A DNA stretch of 64,000 bases from Asterella californica. Taxonomy: Eukaryota > Streptophyta > Marchantiopsida > Marchantiales > Aytoniaceae. Made by a program: the position numbers and the translations under genes. The notes beneath the pieces are model-generated. The model was not told the origin of the DNA, ran no database searches, and was given only the letters and a program-made list of their open reading frames with translations. Shown piece by piece: positions 43,842 through 52,716 of this stretch (positions are counted from its first letter, which is position 1; every line of letters begins with the position of its first letter). The stretch covers positions 5,394,001 through 5,458,000 of the forward strand of contig JAYKYS010000005.1 of NCBI GenBank assembly GCA_036924285.1, given 5' to 3'.

Positions 43842-44756
43842 TGTAAACCCTCCGCGGTCCTATCGATCAACTACCCCCCGATCTCTCAATCTCCACGGTC
43901 GTCATCCACGAATCTTTAACATGTCGGGCCTGTCTCTCACTCAAGGGTCACCTCTGATGGCTTTGATGGAAGCACACCATGAATCTTGAAGAGAAAAATG
44001 CTAAGTTCACTCATTCATACACCCACAAACTTATCAACTAAAAATCTCCTTAAACTCATCAACTAAAATCCTCCATTCTACCGACGTCTCTCAAGTTCTC
44101 ACATGCTAAAAATATCCCACACTCTCTATATTACTCAAGTTGTCATTACGACGATGTGAAAACAAGGATGAGGAGCTCTTCTCTACTCCTCTATTTATAC
44201 ATTCTAGGTTTTTACTTTGGTACCCTCCGGTAACTCAGCCGTAACTACTTTTACCGAGTTTTACTAAGATATTACTTAAGGTAAAAGCATTAATCACATG
44301 GGCTTCTTATCTTTTCACATGGGCTTATTCCTTCAAAGTCAACAACTTCTAGAAGGATTCTAGAATATTCTCAAGGAATCTCGAATTTCCACCCCCCTCT
44401 ACACTAGGACCCACTAAAAAGGAAACATGTGGAATCTCTTCTTGTTTTTAATGCCCACAAAGTCCACAACTTTAATCCAACCACTAATATCAAGTCAAAA
44501 AAGAGATAAGGGATACTTTCCACCTCCTTTCTACCTTTTAGACAAGATGACAAGATAGTAGTGCTCACTCTTTAGCAAATATCTGAATTCTACCAAAAGT
44601 ACAGCTAAGTTTAACCATAACTAACTTTTAGCTAGTCATGACTAACTTGATAACTCCTTAAAGTACTTTGGCAGCAAATAAACATTCTCAACACTTAGTT
44701 ATAACTAAACACCTTACTAATAGACAAACTTCCTATGTGTAACATAGGTCGTTACA
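43842..44756 (-). repeat. G2 3' LTR
   Basis: Direct repeat of 51678-52590. It is 915 bp, with TGTAAACCC at one end and GTCGTTACA at the other. Because the element reads on the minus strand, this is the 3' LTR. Confidence 0.95.
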
Positions 44757-44768
44757 TTTTACCCCCGG
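44757..44768 (-). promoter_or_regulatory. G2 polypurine tract
   Basis: The minus strand reads CCGGGGGTAAAA directly before the 3' LTR start TGTAACGACC. The position and composition fit a polypurine tract. Confidence 0.7.
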
Positions 44769-44825
44769 ACTAAATTTTCACTCCGTCCTCGGAGTGAAGA
44801 GAGAACTTTCGTCGATGAAACAACT

Positions 44826-46568
44826 TCACTTGTCATGGTTGACCCGATCGAATCTCCTTCCTCCCAACTCTTGAAGGTCATATGTGAAGTTGCTCCACAC
44901 CTTATCTACAACAAAAGGACCAAAATATCTTGGAAGAAACTTCTTCCTAGCCCTCTTGAATCTGATAGCATCATACAACATAACCCAATCTTCAACTTGA
45001 AAAGGTTTTACCTCCCTCTTGCCCAACCGTTTGTCGTAACTCTTCTTTTGATACGCCTGAGCTCGTTCCATCCGGATCATTGCTATCGCTCGGGTCTCTT
45101 CCAACTCCATGAGTTGCTCTCTTCTTGATCTGACCACGTCTTCTCCCCTCGACCTTTTCAACTTTCGTTGAATAGTTTGAAAAGTATCCAATTCGAAATG
45201 GATCGGCAACTTGGACTCCACTCCATAAACTAGTCGAAATGGAGAGTACCCAGTAGAAGTCTTTGTTGTCGTTCGGTACTCCCATAAGATGACATGTAGC
45301 CTCTTATCCCAAGTATGTTTCGCAGTCTCAACACCAGCATCTTTGGCGAGCATCATACAAAGTGTAAGATTGGTCTTCTCCGCAAGACCATTAGCATTTG
45401 GTTTGTATGAGGTCATTACTCGTGCCTTGATAGAAAAGTGTTGTAGCATCGCAGTAGTCATGCTCCCTACAAACTCTCCTTCTCTATCCGAGACCAACTC
45501 TAACGGACATCCAAATCTGGTGATGATCTTCTCCCATAGGAATCTACCGACTTCTGTTTCATTGATCTCTCTCAAAGGTCTAGCCTCTACCCACTTGGTA
45601 CAATAGTCAGTGGCGACTGCAATGTATCTATTGTCTCGAGGTGTCTTATTAAGAGGACCTACAAAGTCAATACCCCACTTCTCAAACGGCCCTAATAATG
45701 AAATTGATCTTAAAGGAGGTGTTCTAGTAGACTTTAGAGCAAATGCTTGACATACGTCACAAGTTTTGCAATAGTCTAAACACTCCTTGAAAATCCCTCT
45801 CCAGTGATAACCCGCATCCAAAATCTTGAAAGCTGTTATCTTACCAGCAAAGTGACCTCCGCAAACAGTACCATCGTGAAACTCGTGCATCAGCTTGAAT
45901 GCCTCCTTCTGACCAACTGCTCTCCTTAGTAAGCCATCTGCTCCTTGATGAAATAGAATTCCCTCCACCATGGTGTAAGATTTGCATCTCTTGATCAACG
46001 CGTTACGTTCTCGGGTATGTATACCTTCTGGAAAAGAGCCATCTGCAAGGAAACTCCAGATTTCCTTGTACTCGTCCGGTATCTCCTCAATGCTTGTGAT
46101 GGTCATTAGATGCTCGTCTGGAAATGAATCATCAAACGGTTCTTCTCCCTCATCATCATAAGTCCTCGACAAAAGATCAGCATTTGCATGCTTTTTCCCT
46201 GGTCTATCTTCGATCACGTAGTCGTATTCTGTTAGAAGGATCTTCCAACGAGCAATACGACCTTCGGCATTAGGCTTATTAAAGATATACTTTAAAGCCT
46301 TGTAATCTGTGACTATGGAAAATTTTCCTCCTAGCAAGTAGTGTAGAAATTTTTTCAATCCGAAGATCACTGCTAATCCTTCTCGTTCAGTCACGGAGTA
46401 ATTCTTCTCCGCTGGCACCATCTGCCTACTAGCATAAGCTATAGGATGATCATGCCCATCTCCATCTAACTGACTTAATGTACACCCGATAGCTACATTA
46501 GAGGCATCCGTATACAGAATAAATGCTTTACTCCACTCAGGTTTAGCAAGTATAGGAGCTATCACCAA
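44826..46568 (-). CDS. G2 RNase H and integrase, open for ~580 codons
   Basis: Part of the pol polyprotein. RNase H comes first (LYTDASNVAIGCTLSQ, NYSVTEREGLAVIFG). The integrase zinc finger follows (HEFHDGTVCGGHF, CKTCDVCQAF), then the catalytic core with D in GIDFVGPL, D in AVATDYCTKWV and ELVSDREGEFVGS, and the glutamate expected near PNANGLAEKTN. The C-terminal part has WVMLYDAIRFKRARKKFLPRYFGPF, as in plant gypsy tails. No chromodomain was recognised. The frame is intact here; just upstream, a GAG to TAG change near 46583 separates it from RT. Confidence 0.88.
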   Translation of the reverse strand: MVIAPILAKPEWSKAFILYTDASNVAIGCTLSQLDGDGHDHPIAYASRQMVPAEKNYSVTEREGLAVIFGLKKFLHYLLGGKFSIVTDYKALKYIFNKPNAEGRIARWKILLTEYDYVIEDRPGKKHANADLLSRTYDDEGEEPFDDSFPDEHLMTITSIEEIPDEYKEIWSFLADGSFPEGIHTRERNALIKRCKSYTMVEGILFHQGADGLLRRAVGQKEAFKLMHEFHDGTVCGGHFAGKITAFKILDAGYHWRGIFKECLDYCKTCDVCQAFALKSTRTPPLRSISLLGPFEKWGIDFVGPLNKTPRDNRYIAVATDYCTKWVEARPLREINETEVGRFLWEKIITRFGCPLELVSDREGEFVGSMTTAMLQHFSIKARVMTSYKPNANGLAEKTNLTLCMMLAKDAGVETAKHTWDKRLHVILWEYRTTTKTSTGYSPFRLVYGVESKLPIHFELDTFQTIQRKLKRSRGEDVVRSRREQLMELEETRAIAMIRMERAQAYQKKSYDKRLGKREVKPFQVEDWVMLYDAIRFKRARKKFLPRYFGPFVVDKVWSNFTYDLQELGGRRFDRVNHDK

Positions 46569-46583
46569 TGCCTTTTTTAGCTC

Positions 46584-48511
46584 CTAAAATGCTTCCTTTG
46601 CCTTCTGATCATGCCCTCTCAAGTCAAAATCAACTCCCTTCTTCATGTACATAGTCAAAGCTATTGCTTTGTTTGAGAAGGAAAAGATAAACTTACGATA
46701 ATATCCAACCATGCCAAGAAACTGCCTCAACTTTGTCAAGTTGATCAGAAATGGAAGATCCACAATCTTCTTCACCTTCTCAGGATCTATCGCAATCTCA
46801 TTCTTGGAAATGATGTGCCCTAACAGCAGACCTTCTTCGCAGCCAAAAATGCACTTCTCTGGATTTAGAGAAGCGTTGGTTTGCTCCAACCGCTGCAAAA
46901 CTTTGATCACATGATCAAAGTGGTCCTCCTTTCTTCCGTACACACAGAAATCGTCAATGAAATCACGAACAAACTTCCCTATGAATGGTTCAAACACCTT
47001 GTTCATGAACCTTTGAAACGTGGCCGGAGCATTACACAATCCGAATGACATCACTCGAAATGCAAATGTTCCTCAAGGAGTAGTGAAAGTAGTCAACTGC
47101 TGGTACTCCTGTGCTATCTTGATCTGGTTATACCAACTATAACCATCACCAAAGCTGTACCACTCATGACCAGCAACTTCTTCCAAAATCTCATCTATAA
47201 ATGGTAGAGGATAATAATCCTTCTTGGTAACTGCATTCAACTTCTTATAGTCTATGCACACTCGCAGCTTACCATTCTTCTTCTTGACAATCACAATGGG
47301 TGAAACCCATTCTGAGTTCTCCACCTCATAGATGAAACTCGCCTCCTTCAACTTGTCTGTCTCCTTCTTGACCATCATTGCTGTTGTAGGAGTGACCCTT
47401 CTCTGCTTCTGTCGAACTGATCTTGCGTTCTCCACCAATTCGATTCGATGAGTCTCGAGAGTCACCTCCTTCAAATCCTTGTAGCTGAAAGCAAACACAT
47501 GGATATATTTTTGAAATATATCTAAGAATCTACTTTTCTCCTCTTGATTGACATTGATACCAAACTTCAGGGTAGAGAGTCTTCTCACAATCTCTGCCTC
47601 ACTCAACTCTTCTTTGTCAGGATCTTTCTCCACTGCTGGTCGAGGCAACAAGTCAATAACACTAAGCTGATGTAATGATTTATCTCGATCAAATCCTTCG
47701 TCCTCAGACGAGGATTCTTGATCATAAGAATCTCCGATATCTACTTCTTAGACACTTTGATCATCCTCCGTATCAGATCCCCAGTAGTCACTAGTGGGTC
47801 TATCAGAGTCAGAAGTCACAACTCCTACACCCGAGAGAGGTACTATCACTCTATGATCTCTTGGCCCAATCCGTAAGTATCCCTTGTGCCACCTATCAGT
47901 GGTGCGCACAGCTCTCAACCAAGGCCTACCCAGGAGCAAATCATAACTAGAGTCCTTTAACACTTGAAAGGACATCAATGTTTGAACTCCCATCACAGAC
48001 ACGACCACCTTCTCTAACACACCAAGAGGTCTTACCCGTTGCTTGTTAGCCATCCCCATGACAATGCTAGCCGGCGAGTTGGTTCCATCTCCAACTTCTT
48101 CATCAACCTCTCCGATATGACGTTTACAGCCGACCCTCTATCCACCAATACGTCAGAGACGTAGTGACCATTCAACCGGACTTCAATCTTTGAAGCCCTA
48201 GTGCATACCTCTGAAGCATGCACATCCACCACACCAACTCCCACAGACTTTGATGTCTTGCTCTTGGGTTTCTTCTTCTTGCTTCTCTTAGAACTCAGTC
48301 CTCCTCTGAGTTCCCTTCGTAAGCTGGGATTAAGTGCGATCAGTTGTCCAACAGTGATATTGGCTTTTTGAGCACCCACATCTTCAACCACATCATATCT
48401 CTCTTGAGAAGATGAAATGGTGAAATCCGTCATCTCTAACTTCCTTCTTGGCTCCCTTGGTGTACTCGAAACATTACTCGAACGAGTACTTCTACTTGTT
48501 GATTCCTCCAT
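46584..48511 (-). pseudogene. G2 protease and reverse transcriptase, frame broken
   Basis: The retropepsin-like region reads VLVDRGSAVNVIS near 48115-48150, so the usual D-[ST]-G is D-R-G. A linker rich in acidic residues follows (DSDRPTSDYWGSDTEDD). RT then reads HEWYSFGDGYSWYNQIK, and the catalytic box is F-I-D-D (FVRDFIDDFCVYG, near 46955). The thumb reads LLGHIISKNEIAIDPEKV. Frame breaks lie near 48040, 47735 and 47060, with a TAG near 46583. RT residues are otherwise well conserved with G1. Confidence 0.85.
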
Positions 48512-48532
48512 GAAAACCGGTTCATCAAAAAA

Positions 48533-49564
48533 TCAAGTTCTTTTCCTTTCTTGAGCTAAAAGCTCCACCGGTGTATGAGAAGAGTTTGAACTCTCTCCTT
48601 TCTCGTAGATGGGATCTCGCTCGACATCGATAGTAGCCACCCCCTTGTCTTGTCCTTGTGATGGATTTCCTCCACCCACATCCATTCTGACAACTTCGGC
48701 ACCTCTTGCTCCGTTGTTAGGACAATTTCGCTGGAAATGAGAACCTCCACACGTCCAACAAGTGATTCCTCCAAAGTTACCTTGGTTGCCTCCAAAGTTA
48801 CCTTGATTTCCTCGGTTGAGATTGTTGTCGTAACCTCTTTGACCTCCTCCTCCACCTTTGTTTCTCCATTCTCGTAACTGCACCACATTTATCTTGAGAT
48901 CCGCAAGAGTGTCGGTGATGTTCTTCAGCTCGGCATGAAAATCAGAGGTGGCAGTAGACATCGTTGTTGGGACAAACGGTCTTGGCACCACCGTTGGAGT
49001 AGGAGCTAACGTTGAAACAATCACCAATTGTGATGGTGCAGGTGCGATCGTTGTGGCTACACCAGGAGTCGGAGTCGACACCAGAGCAGCATGATGAGGT
49101 TGGATGATATCTCCTTCATCCAAACTCTCTTCCATATTTGTCGCAATCTTGATGGCCTCCGCTTTGGTTGTTGGCTTCTCGTACCTCACTTGGGTTTGAA
49201 TTGAAGGTCTCAACCCTCGCACCAAGTTCTTGGTCAGCACTGCTCCAATCCCCTCCATCGTTAGCTCCACATTGTCTCCACTCTTCCGTAGGACCGTTCG
49301 AAACCGTTGCTCCAACTTATCCACCCTTTCGGCATACTGCCGAACTTTCTTGTCGTCTCGTTATCTCAAATGAGTAAGCTCCATCATGAGCTTCTCATAA
49401 CTCTCTTCTGGAAGAAATTCTTCGATGAGTGCATTACTCAACGTCTCCCATGTGTCTTCAACTGCACCAGGTGTCTTGCTCTTCACTCGGTCTTCATACC
49501 ACGTAAGAGCAAAATCTTCTAAAAACTCGGGTAGTAACAACACCCATTCTTTCTTCCTTCTCAC
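48533..49564 (-). pseudogene. G2 Gag with CCHC zinc knuckle
   Basis: The capsid-like part begins near 49564 (EFLEDFALTWYEDRVKSK, SNALIEEFLPEESYEKLMMELTHLR), a typical gypsy gag domain. It shifts frame near 49340 and continues from 49324 (MDKLEQRFRTVLRKSGDN). A Pro/Thr-rich stretch and a Gly/Asn-rich stretch follow. The zinc knuckle CWTCGGSHFQRNC lies near 48740. The equivalent part of G1 is 20004-20549. Confidence 0.8.
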
Positions 49565-49866
49565 GTTGTTTCCGATGCAACCCTTTTGAAGTCTCGTACA
49601 AATGGTTCTACATCTTCATTGTCCTTCTCATGAAACACTGGTAACTTCCCCATCTTGTAACTATTCTTTCTACCCTTCTAATTTTTGTGCAATAACTACT
49701 CGCTAAAAGAGTACGAACATCACCAATTCCATTCGCGAATAATCTACCATAGATAAAATGAAAGGAAATGGTTGTAACAACACCTCTTGTGTCATCTCTT
49801 CTCCCAAGGTAATCATGAGCTTGAGTCGCATCACCGTCTTCTCCACCATCCGAATGACGATCTCCA

Positions 49867-50358
49867 TCACAACTCAGCCGAGTCCTCTTTTGAAGTCGAC
49901 AATTTCTCCGTCTCAGCTCTTTGAGTCTCGTCTGACTTCTCGACTATTGACGTAAGTAGGGCGGCCACATCGATGCACTTGTGTCCTCTTGATAGATCAC
50001 CCACTCCACAACTTGGACAAGGATCTTCTCCTAGAAGATGAATTGACGTTGGTGACGATGGACCCACTCGAAGACTTAAATCAGTAAACTCTCGCTTCCC
50101 TTTAGCTCTCTCGGTTCTGATTCTAGTTGGACAATTCACTACTTTATGTCCCAACCCTCTACAGAAATAACACCACAAGTCAGTTTCTACTCTTCTCCTC
50201 GGAGACTCTACTTGAGGTTTTGTACTAGGGTTCTCAAACTCAACGATAATCTCTTTCGAGCTCTCTCTGACGCTTACTATGACATCTAAACCTTGAGGAA
50301 GGTTTCTAAGTCTAACTTTCCAATCTTTTGAACTTCCATTCATGTTGCACCTTCTCAA
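49867..50358 (-). CDS. G2 upstream ORF 1, zinc-knuckle protein (163 aa)
   Basis: An open frame on the element's sense strand, upstream of gag. It encodes a short N-terminal domain (WKVRLRNLPQGLDVIVSVRE, KEIIVEFENP), then a CX2CX4HX4C knuckle (CYFCRGLGHKVVNC) preceded by an Arg patch, then a second cysteine group (CPSCGVGDLSRGHKC). It is not the gag knuckle, which lies 1.5 kb downstream. Extra frames upstream of gag are known in Tat/Ogre elements, but I do not recognise this protein. The start codon is uncertain. Confidence 0.65.
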   Translation of the reverse strand: MRRCNMNGSSKDWKVRLRNLPQGLDVIVSVRESSKEIIVEFENPSTKPQVESPRRRVETDLWCYFCRGLGHKVVNCPTRIRTERAKGKREFTDLSLRVGPSSPTSIHLLGEDPCPSCGVGDLSRGHKCIDVAALLTSIVEKSDETQRAETEKLSTSKEDSAEL

Positions 50359-50553
50359 CCATTAAGTGGACAAAATATCTTTGAAGAAAATAACTTTACA
50401 TCACTTTCTTAACTCTTTCGAGCTTTATACTAAAAATCGTGTATTATACATGCTATACACGAATTAAAATCCAATCTAAAATTAAGAGTCCATGATAATA
50501 TCCTCATGACCATCATCTGTATTGATCCTAGCAGACATCTTAAAGTCACTTTT

Positions 50554-50799
50554 TTAAAGATCACACTCTACTTCGCCAGGAGCATTCGTGGCCTCCACAG
50601 TGAATGATACTTTGAACTCAACTTTCTTCACATCTGCGCTGATGCTCGCAGAAGCTTCTTTATATAAAGCAAAAATGGCACCCCAACTGCAATAGATGCT
50701 TGATCGCAACGCCTCTATACTTAACGTTGGCCTTTTCGTCTCCGTTCTAACTCCCAAACGTCTCTTCTTCAACCTTGGCACTCGAACTGGATTCCTCAT
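50554..50799 (-). CDS. G2 upstream ORF 2 (81 aa), hypothetical
   Basis: A small sense-strand frame between the 5' LTR and upstream ORF 1. It begins with a basic stretch (RVPRLKKRRLGVRTETKRP) and then a region with alternating hydrophobic residues (VEFKVSFTVEATNAPGEVE). No family is recognised. It could be the N-terminal part of the zinc-knuckle frame, separated by indels, or chance coding. Confidence 0.35.
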   Translation of the reverse strand: MRNPVRVPRLKKRRLGVRTETKRPTLSIEALRSSIYCSWGAIFALYKEASASISADVKKVEFKVSFTVEATNAPGEVECDL

Positions 50800-50949
50800 G
50801 AGGTATCGTCAAGACCTCCTTGTATGTCGAACCGTATATCTCTTAATCGGTAAGAGATCTCTCCAAGATTTTTGTGATCTCCAGTAGCTCAATCTCCAAG
50901 CTACTAACTAATGAAGTTTCAATAGAAAATTCTTTAATCAAAAGAGATG

Positions 50950-51390
50950 GTGATGACTGTATAAATTTCCAGAGAACTGAAATTTGTATATTTTCACTTC
51001 TCTTATGGTTGTCAACCCCCTCCACTTTGAAAAATTCTTTCTCCCTCTTCAGACCTCATCTTCTCATGATTTCTTTTGTCTTGGATAGCTTATCAGCCAC
51101 TCTAAAACACTGGAAAGTTTCTTAGGAAAATAAAATTCACAGAAAATCTGACACTGACTGTAAACTTTTTTCAGAGAACAGAATTCCTCAACTCTCACGA
51201 ATAAACCCCCTCAACTTTGAAAATTCATTGCTCCTTCTCTAGACCACCTTTTCCTATGATTTCTTTTGTCCTAGATAGCTTATCAGCCACTCTAAAACAC
51301 TGGAAAGTTTCTTAGGAAAATAAAATTCACAGAAAAGTTGACAGCGACTGTACAAATTTTCTAGAGAGCAGAATTTCTAAACTCACAAAT
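50950..51390. repeat. G2 leader tandem repeat, ~190-bp period
   Basis: 'atgatttcttttgtc' and the following ~80 bp up to 'aaaattcacagaaaa' occur at 51066 and again at 51256, almost unchanged. A partial third unit ('actgtataaatttccagaga...') lies upstream near 50955. The array is between the 5' LTR and the upstream ORFs. Confidence 0.85.
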
Positions 51391-51657
51391 TTCTCTCCTC
51401 TAATAACTTTTCTCTCCTCCTTTCTCTACAACTCTTGTTGCATCCTCTCCTCAAACCCTTTCTAAGTGAACAAGATGTAAAGAATGACTTCGAAGGCGTC
51501 ATATATCACTACGGGATACACGAAAGGTTCTAATGTTGGTAACATCACGTTAGCTCTCTCTCCTCCCAACGTTCTCTCCATGTGTTCTCTCATAATCTCT
51601 TTTTGTCTAATATAGAACTGAACTCTAAACATTTTCAATGATCTCTTCAAGTGAGGT

Positions 51658-51673
51658 CTCGGCAATAGAACCA
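51658..51673 (-). promoter_or_regulatory. G2 candidate primer binding site
   Basis: Four bases inside the 5' LTR the minus strand reads TGGTTCTATTGCCGAG. It starts TGG, as complements of a tRNA CCA end do, and partly resembles the Asp-type site (TTGCCG core). I do not assign the tRNA with confidence. Confidence 0.5.
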
Positions 51674-51677
51674 AAAA

Positions 51678-52590
51678 TGTAAACCTTCCGCGGTCCTATC
51701 GATCAACTACCCCCCCATCTCTCAATCTCCACGATCGTCATCCACGAATTTGCAACATGTCGGGCCTGTCTCTCACTCAAGGGTCACCTCTGATGGCTTT
51801 GATGGAAGTACACCATGAATCTTGAAGGGAAAAATGCTAAGTTCACTCATTCATACACCCACAAACTTATCAACTAAAAATCTCCTTAAACTCATCAACT
51901 AAAATCCTCCATTCTACCGACGTCTCTCACATTCTCACATGCTAAAAATATCTCACTCTCTATATTACTCAAGTTGTCATTACGACGATGTGAAAACAAG
52001 GATGAGGAGCTCTTCTCTACTCCTCTATTTATACATTCTAGGTTTTTACTTTGGTACCCTCCGGTAACTCAGCCGTAACTACTTTTACCGAGTTTTACTA
52101 AGATATTACTTAAGGTAAAAGCATTAATCACATGGGCTTCTTATCTTTTCACATGGGCTTATTCCTTCAAAGTCAACAACTTCTAGAAGGATTCTAGAAT
52201 ATTCTCAAGGAATCTCAAATTTCCACCCCCCTCTACACTAGGACCCACTAAAAAGGAACCATGTGGAATCTCTTCTTGTTTTTAATGCCCATAAAGTCCA
52301 CAACTTTAATCCAACCACTAATATCAAATCAAAAAGGAGATAAGGGATACTTTCCACCTCCTTTCTACCTTTTAGACAAGATGACAAGATAGTAGTGCTC
52401 ACTCTTTAGCAAATATCTGAATTCTGCCAAAAGTACAGCTAAGTTTAACCATAACTAACTTTTAGCTAGTCATGATTAACTTGATACCTCCTTAAAGTAC
52501 TTTGGCAGCAAATAAACATTCTCAACACTTAGTTATAACTAAACACCTTACTAATAGACAAACTTCCTATGTGTAACATATGTCGTTACA
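51678..52590 (-). repeat. G2 5' LTR
   Basis: Direct repeat of 43842-44756, 913 bp, about 98% identical by eye. Its outer end is followed by GAAC, which also precedes the other LTR. Confidence 0.95.
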
Positions 52591-52716
52591 GAACAACTTC
52601 AAGTGAAGGGAAGACACCATTCAGGTCTTCCACCCAAAAAAGCAGCTCCTACATCTTCCATGTTGGAAACACAAGTCACTCTTTTGAAGTGATCCCCTTA
52701 TGACTTCTTATGAGAT

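Larger units (their letters stand above)
43842..52590 (-). mobile_element. Ty3/gypsy element G2, full-length, 8749 bp
   Basis: LTRs are 43842-44756 and 51678-52590, with ends TGTAA...TTACA. The polypurine tract is at 44757-44768 and a candidate primer site at 51658-51673. The flanks share GAAC (43838-43841 and 52591-52594), giving a 4-bp duplication, although 5 bp is more usual for gypsy. By eye the LTRs differ at roughly 20 positions in 913 (about 2%). Order gag, protease, RT, RNase H, integrase. The long leader (49565-51677) holds additional open frames and a tandem repeat. Confidence 0.95.
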
